24,072 bases of DNA from Didymodactylos carnosus (taxonomy: Eukaryota > Rotifera > Eurotatoria > Philodinida > Philodinidae): the NCBI GenBank assembly GCA_905250885.1, contig CAJNOQ010002490.1, forward strand, positions 1-24,072. The letters run 5' to 3'. A model generated the notes under the pieces. It did not search any database. It worked only from the letters and a program-made list of their open reading frames with translations, and was not told the origin of the DNA. Positions 1 to 11,315 of the stretch are shown here, one piece after another (the first letter of the stretch is position 1; every line of letters begins with the position of its first letter). The position numbers were made by a program, and so were the translations under genes.

Positions 1-115
1 ATTCCGTAGGATTCTTGATATAGCACGGTAACAAAACTCCTCTACGATTCCTATAGATAGGAATCTTATGCATCTCTTACAAAATCCTACGGTAAGATTT
101 TGTAGGATTCCTATT
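1..115. repeat. short palindromic repeat cluster
   Basis: The word GTAGGATTC occurs near both ends (about 5-13 and 102-110). Between them are CCTATAGATAGG, which is an imperfect palindrome, and TACAAAATC ... GATTTTGTA, a 9-bp stem around a 9-nt loop (about 79-106). The sequence resembles the end of a small palindromic element cut by the window edge. No coding frame is evident. Seen directly; the element type is inference. Confidence 0.45.
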
Positions 116-597
116 TTTTCGTTCTGTGCATATTTTCTTTTCTTTTTCTATACGGAAACACAACCAGCGACGTGTGTGAAATGCAGCAGGAAGAGGCGAA
201 TCTCAGGTAACAGTTCGTTAAAACAGGTAACATAAAAATTGAAAGAGTGATGATAAGATTTCCAAAAATCAAAAAAATACGCACGTACATGTATATATTT
301 ATCCGCTAGCAGCCAGGCGTGTTTACAATTTTTACGCAGCCCTGAGTTTTTTTGTATTTAAATTACGATTAGATTGAAAGTTAGCATACATGTTCCACGT
401 TTCTACAAGAGAAAAGTTATCTGAAAAAGAGGGAAATTTCGACATAAATTTGATCCAATAACACGAAAAACGATCCGTGAAAGTTCGCTCTCCTGTCAAA
501 GAAAAAAACAGATGGTAATCCATATGTGAATATCCGTAAATACGTCTTAAATAAAAAGCGTATAAATCACGCAGTTTTCGTTGCTTCCAATGTAGGT

Positions 598-1215
598 TAA
601 CACCATTTCTTCATGTACAGTAGGTATGCACCAGCACCAATATTTATACTGGTATACTGGGACATTACGTTACACAGCCATACCGTCAGAGTAAGCGCCT
701 CTTCAAGATTAATAGAGAAGTAATCAAGATCAGACGTGGGCCTGAGTATGCCACTTGGATATATCAGCTCTGCACAATCAAATGTGGCAGGTTTTTGTTT
801 ATTTATGTAGGCATATCAGAGAGAGATATCAAAGTAGATAATTCCATTATATGAGCTTGCAAGGCATTGTGTGGAGTATAGCGGACAAAACCATCTTCAT
901 TCATTACTTCATTCATATAGTGAATAATTTGGTGTAGTTCAGTAATAGTTCCATCTACTTTCTTAAAATCTGACTAACGTACACTGATCAAGTTATTACT
1001 TATCAAATAATCATACACATGCCAACGAAGTATTGTCGGTAAAAAAGAAGAATGGGCTCGGATGTTTCTTGAATAACGTTTGACAGGAAAGTGGTAGATG
1101 CTTGCGGTCTATGAAAATGTTCTTTAGTACAAAATACGAAGGAATAGTTAAGACACCTATACGTATAAGTAACACTAATTTGAAAGTGTATATGGGGCCT
1201 CATTGGTGAAATCAA
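598..1215 (-). CDS. unrecognised spliced coding segment (3' part of a gene)
   Basis: Not recognised. On the minus strand an open frame runs from about 1215 to 1017 and contains the residues ETSEPILLFYRQYFVG. A GTATGA donor at 1016 and a GTTAGTCAG acceptor ending at 970 give a 47-bp intron whose phases match (one base, then two). The second exon, 969-803, continues with FKKVDGTITELHQIIHYMNE and ends at TAA 803-805. A further open stretch, 598 to about 814, is in another frame. It contains a TTGTGCAG acceptor (770-780) and the residues DLDYFSINLEEALTLTVWLC, and ends at TAA 598-600, so either a further exon or a frameshift is present. Codon use is less A+T-biased than the surroundings. The segment lies about 360 bp beyond the stop of the SLC13-like gene and on the same strand. 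No start exon or domain could be assigned. Chance open frames remain possible. Confidence 0.35.
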
Positions 1216-1573
1216 ACAAATGGAAAGGCAGAAACCAATTCATTTCAAACTCAAACGATAATAGTATAGAATGAGAACAACAATAAAAAACGTGGCTAGG
1301 AAAACAAACAAAAAAAAAGCGATCCGCATTCATGGTAGAATTGGCCATCATCGATATTCTTACCTATTTTTATATTTTCAACAAAATATTAAAACTAAAC
1401 ATTTCACTGAATTCATATGTTTTGCATGTATATTCAGTACAAGTCAAGTAAAGTATAAAACTTGAAAATCATTAAACATTTTAACTTATTTATGCCAGCT
1501 GCATCCTTAAAGATAAGCCTGTTAAATGCCTAATGTACTTCGGACAACAGTAGTTCAGGTATCATTTTCAAAG

Positions 1574-4500
1574 TTACATAATCTGGTTTTGATCAAATAC
1601 TGTACTGGTATTTCCCATATTCAAGGAGGTAAGCGTTGATATTGTTGTTAAATTATTGAAATCGGATGAAATGTTATTAGGTAATTTGAAGATAAATCTC
1701 ATCCATGTCATTGACGCCAATAGTATGAGTAAGCCACCGAACAAACATAACATTGCCCCGGTTTTTATCTAAAAGAACGAATCACTCATCTTATTTTCAC
1801 GTATCCGATCTGCTATGCAGCGAGTCTCGAATCTAAACAGTTTCTTATGAAGCTTAGATACAGTACTGATTAAGGTATGTGTTTTTTTGTGTTGCACAAT
1901 TCTGCTTCCACATCATTTCTAGTAGCAAAGAGGGTTTCGAGCACTGAATAAGGCAATAGATGTAAAATTGGTTTTATTTGCCCAGGACACTGTAAACTTC
2001 CACGTTAACTGCCAGTTAACTTCCGGTTAACTGCCACTTGACAGGCAGTTCACTGACTGTTTTTAGACCGTTCAGACAGTTTTTAGGTGGATTTTGACCG
2101 TTTGGATGGTATGGTTTTACCACCGTAGACAGGAGGTTTTTCAACTGCCTAAAAACTACTAGTAAACTCGTTCTCATATGTCGAATTTTCACAAGAATTT
2201 ACTGGCGGTTTACTGGCTGTAAATAAGCAGTTTCAAGTATCTATTTACGGCAGTGAGACGGTCTACGTAAAATAATCGCTTTTTAGGACGTTTTTGGGCA
2301 GTTAACTGTCAGTAAATGGTTTGAAAACGGCCAGTAAACTGTCAACAGAAAAGAAAGAAAAAAAGGATAATAACGTCAGATGTAGGGATTGAATCTATCG
2401 GCCTGTACGAATGTAACTTGACACAGTAATCTGGGCGTTTCCCAAAAACTGTAAGAATTAGAAGCTTCGTTCTTGTGCCATTCGACGCAATTCGCCATAC
2501 TCTACTCGTTGATTTCTAATCTTCAAAACTTAGAAGTAATGAAAATTCAGCTGTTTCGTTTAACCAACTCCTAACAGCTTATTTACAACCACTTAACTGG
2601 CTTTTTTCTCAAAAACAAAAATATAGCGAGCCCATGGCCACTAACCACCACAGAAAAGAAATGGTCTAAATACTGTCTAGTTTATTGTCCGTTTTTAGGC
2701 TTTAAGAAATTACTCTGTAAAAGCGGCCAGTAAACGGTAAAGCCACAAACTAGTCGGTTAACTGTCTGTAAATGGGCTGTTAACCACACAGGTCTCTGCC
2801 TGTTTTTGGCTTTTCCGTTTACTGGCACTTATTAGTCGGTATTTTTACAGATCTAAAAACGACCAATAAATTAGATAGTTTTTAGATGATTTTTAGACAG
2901 TTCACAGGTTGTAAACTAGCAGTTAATGAGCAACTTATTGCCCGTCTTGTTTCTCCTACGCTTATCTCCAAAACGATAAAATATCCTTGTGTCTGTTAAA
3001 TCAACAAAAGTTTTGGAAATCTACATCATTCGACTCAGCTTTTGACGGTGATTCCGAATATGATATTTTTATTATTTAAAAGTTGCGGTCTGATTGAGGA
3101 AATAGAGAAAAAGAGTACTCAGCACAGGCATATAGTGATTATTTTCTATCAGACGTACGTATGGATAGGAAGAAGATTTTTGAAAAAATTCTTTTACCAA
3201 AAAAATTCTTTCTCTTCTCTATTATCGAACAATAGTATTCTGACTTATTCCAATTGTGTTGATGCGATTAAGAAAAATTTTTCTTTTTTGTCGGAAAAAT
3301 AATTTTTACTGAAAAAAATATAGACCTCTCTATTGTCATAGCTATAAGTCTAGATGCAAAAGACCTAGTGATTTCAACGTTTTACTACAGACAGGAGCAC
3401 CAACGGGCAAATGCCCTGGTATATTCACGATTTCAAAAAACATCCTGTTCACAAAATTATGAGCAAAACGCTGGTCGTACAAATAATTTTGGTCGCCACT
3501 GTAACTTTCGATAAAAGTAATTTGAAGATCATGGAAACATCTTATTTTGAAGCTTACACTCAAGTGTAGAAGAGCAGTTAAGAATTCGCTGAATAGTTTA
3601 TCCACATGACAATGATGAGTGAAGCATGGCTGATTCAAGTACTACATTTGCAGATTCCGGAAGGTTTTTCTATGAAAAGTTGGGAATATCGCAAAAAGTG
3701 GTATTTTCAAGAGAAAAGAAATTTTATAATGACCATTACTGTTCACTGTCTTGATGATAACACCCACGCCTTTATATTTGACTAAGTTTAATTGTATAGA
3801 CAAAGATATTGTTTCCTCTCGTTTCTGAAAACACAAAAAGTACCCCTGTAGACAAGACAAATCTCGGCTCTTGTATCTTTCAACAGTCAGCGTGCTACTT
3901 TCTCCGTTGTGAAATTCTTTCTATCTAATAGCCCCGTGATTGCTTGGACCACTGGACAGAAGCTTTGGTGTTGTTAAAAAAAAATTTCTTTCTTTGCTTT
4001 AGACCGTGCATGTTGCATTTGTCGAAATATGAAGGAAACACTGTTCGCTCTTACCAAATCGGACGTTCTGAGATATCCAGTTGAAAATACAATGGAGTTT
4101 GAAAGCGAAGCTAAAATCATTCACACTACAGAGCAAGGTTCTCCTGCTTTCCAAAGTAATTTTTCATTAATACGTTACGTACACATTGGCAACAAAAATG
4201 TAAGTGAAATGGCCAGTGTGCTTGGCACTAAGAGGTATACTGGACTCATTTTTGCTTCTAAAGCCTAGAAGGAAAAACGATAAAATGGCTACATTTTACT
4301 AAATAATTTCACGAGCTTGAAGCGATTATGGTTATGAAGGACAGATGGTCGAAGGGGCCTGGTAGATCGGTAGTTAAAACTTTGCGCCGCTCCACAATGT
4401 GTGTTTTGTAGCAAAATCGATAGTCCTCTATTTATTCTCTCATTTTTTAGAAGTCTTCTCAGATACCTGTCCTTTTTCAAAATGTCACTGTTATTCGGGT

Positions 4501-7500
4501 GGTAACTAAAAGTTGGTACTCCGTTTATATCGACGTTTGAAGAAAGATTCTGTTGCTTTTCATAAACGTTCTACTCACCAATTCAGTTACAACGGGAAAC
4601 AAGAGGCTGCCTTCAAAAAAAACAACAACAAATAAGTAAGCTTTATCTGAGTTTACTATTTGCACTGCATTACCTAGAGCTACATTCGTGATAAACTGAG
4701 TGCATAATTCAGATATAAATATCACCATTGCAACAATGACTATTTTTGGCGATTTCGTCACCGAACGTAGAAATATAACGATTACTTTGGATAATTTTGA
4801 TATCTGCAAAATAAAAGAGCATAAAACTGTGTTTCTTTGTATTCAGGCGTGAAGAAATGCACCTTTACTGCCTTTGAAACTGCTAACGCAGCTCCTAACA
4901 GAAATAACACACGCCAAGGGAAATTTGTCGAAAGATCCTTCCAACGAAGAATTGGACTGTATTTCCAATCCGCTTCGAAGATGAAAATCCAAAAATGTGC
5001 AAATAAACAAAAAACGGACATGAAAAATACCCCTAAATGGATTTTCATTCGGTAACGTCAATGCTAAAACACTAATGAATATAGCCACAGTTCCAGTTGA
5101 CACATAGCTGTGGTAAAGAAAAGCAAAGGAAAATGCAATAAAAGATCGAAATCGCATACAAACTTACTCTGTACGAAACAAAATTTTCCAGCCGAAGTCA
5201 TTCCCAAGATCTCTTGTTGTCCAGAGAACAACAGCTGAGACAAGCAGAATAGCTACGATAACTTCGTTCCATCTGAAGAAAAAAGCATAACAAAATAGAA
5301 ACTAAAGATTAAGACAGAATTACAAACTTTGGTTTGCCTAAATCTTTGTACTGCATTAAAAATACACTTTGTAAACGTTTTTGTGATTCGTAATCATTCT
5401 GATCAGAATGGCATCGAAAAAGTCTAGTAATAAAACAGACAACAAATTATTCGATTCAACTATTCCTTAATCGACTAACCGAAATGTTTTATTTTATATA
5501 GAGTCAAGTGTCCTCTACAAAACACGATCTTTGCAGAGACAGAGCTGACTCTTTGAGATGGCTCCATTGAGAATTTATCAGATTAAACTTGAAACTTTAT
5601 CACACATACCAACGACGCTATCTCAGATTTGTTTTTATTCCATTCAAAAATATTGTACTCCTCCGACTTTACAAGGATTTTAACTTTAAAGCTATTGACT
5701 ATTTATGAATTCTCCAGCACTTTTGCTAGAATTTGGAAAACCAATTTATCTTTCAGTTCTTGTTGAATGCCCAACACGGCGTCAGACACGGCTCAATCGT
5801 CTAGACACGTTCACATCATATGAAAGAGAAATGTTTGTTTTAAAAAGTCACTATGAGAAGGTGAAATCAAAGCAAGAATCCTCAGCGATCATATGACAAA
5901 AACTGAAAACAAACTGGTTTTTTTCGTACATGCTTTTCTTCAGTATTTTTGATTTTCAAGCCGCTAGGACAACTATCCCAAATAGAAATTCTATTGAAAT
6001 TTTATAGCTGATCATTCTGCATGAACTGAGAAAAGAAGCTGAAAATCATCTAACAGAACGGTCGATACCTCTCCAACTTGTACCACTCAAAGCTCTATGA
6101 TTTAAAATTTTCTTTTGTGTATCAGCCAATGCTAAATGTATACAGGAGCATCCTTTACTCTTGTCACTGTTGAAGTTCTAAAAATACGCCTCCTTTGAAG
6201 TTTAATTTTTGTCAGTCATGATTTAGAAAGAATGAAGGAGTGGTCTTTTTCTTTGCGAAGACTTAGTCAATTCATTTTTGTTTTATTTTCAGTTATCGTT
6301 ATCTTCAAATTTCAACTTCAACTTTCACCTTTACAAATTTTTATCGCTTGAGGTAACAAATATCCTTGGCATTGGCTGTACTTTTAATTTTAACTACAGT
6401 TATTTTGTCAGGAACGGCTTAGTTGACACTCGTTTGTCTCATTCCTGAAACTACATTTTTTGTCTACAAGTTTTTGTGGTGTTTAAGTAAACATCGGTTT
6501 CCGATCTCGAGCGAAAAACAAATGAAAACACACGAACTGCTTTCTATTGTATCGGATTTGTAGCCAAAACCAAGAGAATATCAGCATGATCACGACTATT
6601 AATGTCTATTGGACTACTCAGTCGTCTTCCTTCGGCCTAAATTTCTTTTAGTCCTCTTTTGCTTCCACTTTTTTCTGCTTTAGACTCCATACATTTTCGA
6701 CTGCGCCATATGGGAATTGTCCAGTGGGACGGCGAACAATGAATAATTCAGAAATGTAATTTGAGAATCTGTCTCTTGATGCCTGAGAAAGAGAAGAAGA
6801 AGACAAAAAGCACCACCAATTATGCATGTCTGTAACCAAGAGAATTACCACTTACTCATCAACGAAACCTTTGAGAAGCACGGTTACGTTTGATCCGATA
6901 ATTGTCGACATGCCTCCCACGCTTGCACTATAGAGAATGGACAAGAGCAGCCCTAGTATTCAGAGGGCAGTCTAACGTAAAATTGTACCATTTCGCAAAA
7001 ATTTCATGTACCTTTTCGGAGAATGTTGTAGTCTTTTCGATCGCCATTCAAAAGTTCATCAGATTCGTTGACTAGACTTTTGCGTTTGCTTTAAAATCAA
7101 AGATAAACTAATTTAAGTAAACGCTTACATCTAAACTAATGTCTGTAAGAGAAGTAAGTCTTTCGGTACTGTCCCACACTTTACATGACGGTTTGCCGCA
7201 AATCCTGAGATATCTCATTTGAAAGAGCATTTAATTCTGAGTAATAATACGTCATTTAAAAAATTTTAAAACATCGCCATGGGTTTCTGATGAGGTTCGA
7301 CATTTGGGGATTTTATAGGTTCCAAGAGGCAATTCATACCTAATTATCTCAGAAATGACAAAAGCGACAAACCCTAATTACTGTATTGTAACATTAAACG
7401 TGTTCAAGACGAATCCGTTCAGTTATCCTGAAAAATAAGAATAAGAGCCTTCATCATATTTGATTCATTTTCCCCGTTCATCAAAACTTTTACAGTCATA

Positions 7501-9301
7501 GAGCCCTATGGCCGTGAGCTTCTTTTCTCGATCTTCCAACTTCTTATTTTCATCCAGGTTGCTTCGTACACCATTTTTGTTGCAGACAGTCAACCCGTGT
7601 AGGTGAAAAGGACGCATTTGTGCACGAAACTGGTCGTCGCGAGCAGGGGAAAGGGAGGGAATCTATTAGTTGCCTCTGCTTTTTAAGTATTTAATCGAAA
7701 TCAGGAAAATCACAAGTTACTTCGGATTTTGGATTGGAAATGTGATGGGCGAAAAGGAAAAGAACATCAGCAAAATCTCGAAAAGTTTTTGTTCGGGCGA
7801 TACCGCGAAGAAAAAAGAGACGCCTCAACTTGATTTTTTTTCAAATTGTACCTTCCAATTGTCTTGATACATAGCCTGAACAAAAACTTTTCAGGAGTTT
7901 GCTTAAATCGAGTTTCGAAGAAGTTCGAATCGTCTTTTTAATGCGAAGTTGCGTAACTCTCCACGACTTTTTCTCAAAAAGTTATAACGCTTTGAAGTTC
8001 CTAAAAAGGGTAGCGCAATCAGCTTTCCGATAGGACAGTTACGCACATCAGTCAATTTAGTATTTAATGCTGATTCAAAATATGACATTCATTTTGCAAA
8101 AAAATGGAAGTTTGATGGTGAAAACTGCAAAATACGATCGCGTTTCCTTGGTTTTTGTGTTTTTGTTAAGTTGCTTACTTATGGTGAAAGAAACAGCTTC
8201 CTCTTTCGAATAAGAACTATCTAAATATAAGACTTTGTAGTGGAGAAAACACTCTGCAAAACAGGAGTCATGTTTGTTTTTTTACTCAGCGCATTTATAC
8301 TCAAATATGCACTTGAGTTGCAAAAAGATGTCTCAACTTCGTGTTTACCATAAGTATTAGATATAAGGCCGTCAACACTTCTAAAATAGCCTACTCGATA
8401 CGGTTTTATTCGTAGATTACAAATATGGTATTAGTTTTTATTAGAAGCAGAAAATGAGTGAAAAAAACTGAATTTTACAGTCTCTGTGGATGCAAAAAAC
8501 CTTCATATTTTTGAAAAACAATTTTTTTCACCAGTTAGGATAAAAGCAATATGCGACTTTTATTGTCTAAATCTGAATCATATTCAAAGGCGCAATTTTT
8601 GATCTCAAAACTGGAGATGGGTTATTTTTAAAATATGAGATAAAAATTAATTTTAAGATGACAAATACCTATTTTCCAGCAGAACGCCTATACTTCGAAA
8701 CTCTACGTTTTCTCTCCTAATGGTTCAATTAAAAAATCAAAAACACCAGTCGATGCACCTTTGCTTCCTCTATTCAACTGTATGTATTTCATTCTTGTTT
8801 GAAAGGGGCCGATACTATACGAAAAGACGGCAAGATCCTTTTATAAAACATATATAAGAAAAATTTATAAGTATGAAATTCCAAAGTTCGGCCCGACTGC
8901 ACTTACATTCTGAAGGTGTTACTGGAAAGAAGGTACAGTTTACCGGTAACAGTTGTTAATCCGTCTAAACAAAACTGCAAAAGAACATTACTTTACCATA
9001 AAATAACAGTTTGCAACTACACTGGCTTTCAAAACAAGAGCCAATGGAAATAGCAATAACGGCAGCAGAGACGTGACAGGAATAGGAATGCATTCGGTTG
9101 TCCAGTAAATAAGTAAAATCCCAACGACGTAAGCGTATCGAGACTCCTGAAACAATATTACTAACTCGTAGAGGACGAGACACTAACAACATTACTACTA
9201 ACATCATTCTTGCCAATGAATAGCAACGGTGAAAGGATCAATGGTGCCACAATAACAACCGCTAATCTCCACCAGTCTCTAAGGCAAGATTTGGAAATCA
9301 T
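1574..9301 (-). CDS. SLC13 (DASS) family Na+/dicarboxylate-sulfate cotransporter-like gene, TM3-5 missing, possibly a pseudogene
   Basis: The family comprises plasma-membrane symporters that move di/tricarboxylates or sulfate with Na+. Exons, read 5' to 3': 9301-9203, 9146-8997, (gap), 7088-7012, 6952-6856, 6782-6722, 6605-6538, 5423-5328, 5272-5168, 5107-5031, 4972-4863, 4803-4674, 4610-4579, 4264-4183, 4110-4055, 1768-1574. Apart from the gap, exon phases join consistently. Recognisable blocks are TM1 (DWWRLAVVIVAPLILSPLLF), TM2 (YWTTECIPIPVTSLLP), YSASVGGMSTIIGSN, SWFWLQIRYN, LWTTRDLG, VSTGTVAIFI, NFPWRVLFLLGAALAVSKAV, FITNVALGSLLFPV, VPSTLAISLTFLLP, NSIVFSTGYLRTSDL and the last TM (IKTGAMLCLFGGLLILL), followed by an Asn/Thr-rich tail. 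About 478 residues are accounted for, against roughly 570-600 usual. TM3-5, with the first SNT motif, were not found. The intron after 6722 starts GA rather than GT. Family assignment is strong; whether it is functional is doubtful. Confidence 0.82.
1981..2935. repeat. patch of interspersed short words (GTTAACTG / CAGTAAAC / GTTTTTAG) in the last SLC13-like intron
   Basis: About 950 bp are built largely from three related words in both orientations: GTTAAC flanked by CAG or CTG (for example near 2003, 2014, 2025, 2300, 2757), CAGTAAAC or its complement GTTTACTG (for example 2331, 2729, 2817), and GTTTTTAG or CTAAAAAC (for example 2058, 2081, 2145, 2691, 2851, 2877). There is no single fixed repeat unit and no long open frame. 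It fills part of the 2286-bp last intron (1769-4054) of the SLC13-like gene, whose other introns are mostly 40-70 bp. This could be a degraded palindromic element or locally amplified words. Confidence 0.6.
7494..7650 (-). other. possible cytoplasmic-loop exon of the SLC13-like gene
   Basis: An open frame here reads NLDENKKLEDREKKLTAIG and is followed by a GTAAAAG donor at 7493. It has the charged composition expected of the large loop between TM5 and the YSASVGG block. It lies in the right order, upstream of exon 7088-7012 (SLVNESDELLNGDRKDYN). Its acceptor and the phase of the join to the next exon could not be resolved, so it is listed apart from the gene model. Confidence 0.35.
7651..8996. 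other. no recognisable coding sequence where SLC13 TM3-5 should lie
   Basis: Exon 2 of the SLC13-like gene stops at 8997 with residues matching the end of TM2 and a GTAAAG donor. I read the minus strand through this 1.35 kb for the expected GGL...W...SNTAT blocks and found none: almost no Trp codons, no Gly-Gly pair, and many stops in all frames. The stretch is A+T-rich, with short homopolymers and no clear terminal repeats. It is either replacement DNA after a deletion or a long intron from which the exon has been lost. Confidence 0.5.
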
Positions 9302-9340
9302 ATCCTAAGAGTAAAACCATCATATATTCCAGCCGTAACG

Positions 9341-9425
9341 TCTCAACTGAGATACAATCCATATTTAAATCAAGCATCTCAGTTGAGAAACCAATGCTGA
9401 AATGTTCGTTTCTCAACTCAGATAC
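9341..9425. promoter_or_regulatory. three E-box-like 13-mers upstream of the SLC13-like start codon
   Basis: The word TCTCAACTGAGAT occurs at 9341-9353, in inverted form at 9376-9388, and as the variant TCTCAACTCAGAT at 9411-9423. The first two copies have a CAACTG/CAGTTG core, which fits the CANNTG E-box consensus. The copies lie 40 to 125 bp upstream of the ATG (9301, minus strand) of the SLC13-like gene, a plausible proximal promoter. The regulatory role is inference from position and repetition; a small palindromic repeat is the alternative. Confidence 0.4.
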
Positions 9426-10140
9426 ATTTGATAAAATATGGCCTTCGCAAATTACTCAACCGATATACAATTTTAACATGTGCGTGCCCTAGCGTCAAAA
9501 AAATATCTAGTATCGCTCAACTCATCTGGATTATTACATTTTTACTCGATAGTAACTATTGGGTGACGCCAGTGGAATTCTAGTAATCGCCCGATAACTA
9601 GATTTCTTCTATTTGCAACTATCGATTTATCGATTTACAAGATCTACAAGAATTACAGCGACTTTCACTCCATTTTCCATACTTAGACGTTTTTCACAAA
9701 ACTCGTGATTCGGACATAAGCACTTATGATGACATGGAGAGCAATGAATAAGAACTGATTTTGTTGTTCTGTTTTCTGCATAGATACGATTACTTGATAA
9801 TAATTTAATACATGGTAATATTTGATCACGTATTGAAGGTCATTGAATCAAATGCTGCATAATTCGAGTAAAAATCTATGTCTTCAAATTTTTCTTTTAC
9901 TCAAAAGACAGAAGAGTACCTGGCGAATATGAAAAGTTCAATACAGTTTTAATTACACAAGTATTACAGGTACCACCTCAATTGGACTGTCAAAAATCAG
10001 ATACAAAAATGTGCTAAAATTCAGCAAAACTCAACAGACTGCTACAAATCGCTAGAAGCAAGCGATCTTGTTCCATTTTTCACTTGATATAATACAGAAC
10101 AATCGCGTCTATAACTTCTCTACTTATCATTGATGTAAAA
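9426..10140. other. intergenic, nothing firm
   Basis: A+T-rich sequence. A 54-codon open frame on the plus strand (about 9600-9753, reading FPYLDVFHKTRDSDISTYDD before a TAA) is the only coding-like feature. It has no convincing upstream exon and is within chance expectation. Confidence 0.4.
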
Positions 10141-10149
10141 TCGGATTCT

Positions 10150-10671
10150 GTAAGTCGGTGTAATTTAAAGTCTGACTTTTCCGTGCAAATTACACTGACC
10201 GACCATAATTACTCCAAGTGACTTTTTCTCGAAAAGTACACATTCTCGTAATTGCTAACTAGTTAATTAACGGCAAGCACAAAAAGCATGCAATTCATAC
10301 AGGTTATAGAGCTTGAAATTCTCTAAAGATGACATAATTTTTAATGATTTTTCTTGAAATTCCTCGCTGAAACTAAGTTAACTTTAGGTTATCACAGCCA
10401 TTTTTGCTGTATTGACCATAATTACCCCAACGGTACACGTTGACTGACCATAATTACGCCAAATGGGGTAGTTATAGTCAATCGAAACGTGCTCTCTGGA
10501 AATTCATTAGTACTAATTAACGCTAATGAATTTTAAGAAAATTTTGGCGTGAATCGATAGCCAAAAGTCACCGCTATTTACCTGTAAAATAGCTCTTTTC
10601 TCTGATAAAAATCGAGCGAACTATAGCAGAAATACGATGAAATTTTGGGGACCTGACCATAAATACTCCAA
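10150..10671. repeat. five copies of a GACCATAATTAC-CCAA motif with hairpins
   Basis: Copies of GACCATAATTACNCCAA lie at about 10201-10217, 10414-10430, 10446-10462 and 10655-10671 (AAATAC variant). A degenerate inverted copy, TGGGGTAGTTATAGTCAA, is at 10464-10481. Copies three and four face each other and form a near-palindrome. Just upstream, GTCGGTGTAATTT (10154-10166) and AAATTACACTGACCGA (10187-10202) form another stem. This suggests a small non-autonomous palindromic element or a cluster of a repeated binding site. No open frame is associated. Confidence 0.55.
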
Positions 10672-11188
10672 GGTACTCTATACAGGAAGTTTGTTTTCTT
10701 TTCTAATTAATTTGATTACTTCTTCAAAGACAATTAACCGCTACATTTCAAAAGATTATTCTTTTAGCAAACGATCAAAAACGCATACTTTTCTTTTATA
10801 GTTTATTCTACTCCGATACTATTTAGACATTCCTATAAGAGAAACATCTGTTTAAAGTAAGAAAAAGAACAAATTGTATACTTTCATCAAATGTATGGTA
10901 AAGCCGAAAGTAAGAAAAGCGTGCACAAGCATATTTTCGATTTGTTGCTGAATGCTTAAAGTTACAGTACGCAAGAAATATCATTTTTTTATCTGCAGAA
11001 ATCTTACTTTTCGTCGCAAGCTTTTAACTTGAATCTACGAAGAGTACAAAGCCCACATTTTAAGGCCAAGAGAATACTTCTCGTTTAACTCTTCAGGGTA
11101 TCTAAATGCTCAGGGAAAAGTGTCTGACCGAGTTTTGAACATACACTAGCACACTATTTGTCACTATGATCTGCCCTAATATGTATAT
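10672..11188. other. intergenic, nothing seen
   Basis: A+T-rich sequence with no supported open frame, splice-linked exons or repeat longer than about 15 bp. Confidence 0.5.
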
Positions 11189-11315
11189 TTAGCTTGACTA
11201 CGCTTCCTGGGGCTTTCCATCGGTCATTTACTATTCATGAACCTAAATTCGCTGTAATTTTTATTTAATTGGAAGCTTCACGAAATTTTCTAACGGTTTC
11301 GTACTCTACCTCTAT
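11189..11315. repeat. 127-bp direct repeat, copy 1
   Basis: It starts at TTAGCTTGACTACGC and ends at ACCTCTAT. It is nearly identical to 11712-11838, with about four substitutions and no indels over 127 bp, at an exact offset of 523 bp. The two copies bracket 396 bp of unique sequence. This could be the terminal repeats of a miniature LTR-type element (TRIM) or a local duplication. No TG...CA ends or target duplications were obvious. Confidence 0.8.

Noticed and set aside
598-815. ABC transporter (ABCC) identity for the NLEEALTLTVWLC stretch
   Set aside because: Similarity is limited to a few residues of a membrane helix and does not extend to conserved flanks.
4029-4268. 79-residue plus-strand open frame
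   Set aside because: It lies antisense over two well-supported SLC13-like exons (4055-4110 and 4183-4264).
4837-5055. 72-residue plus-strand open frame
   Set aside because: Antisense shadow of SLC13-like exons 4863-4972 and 5031-5107.
9600-9755. Plus-strand open stretch ending STYDDMESNE before TAA
   Set aside because: Looks like a C-terminal tail but has no convincing acceptor or upstream exon; 54 codons is within chance expectation.
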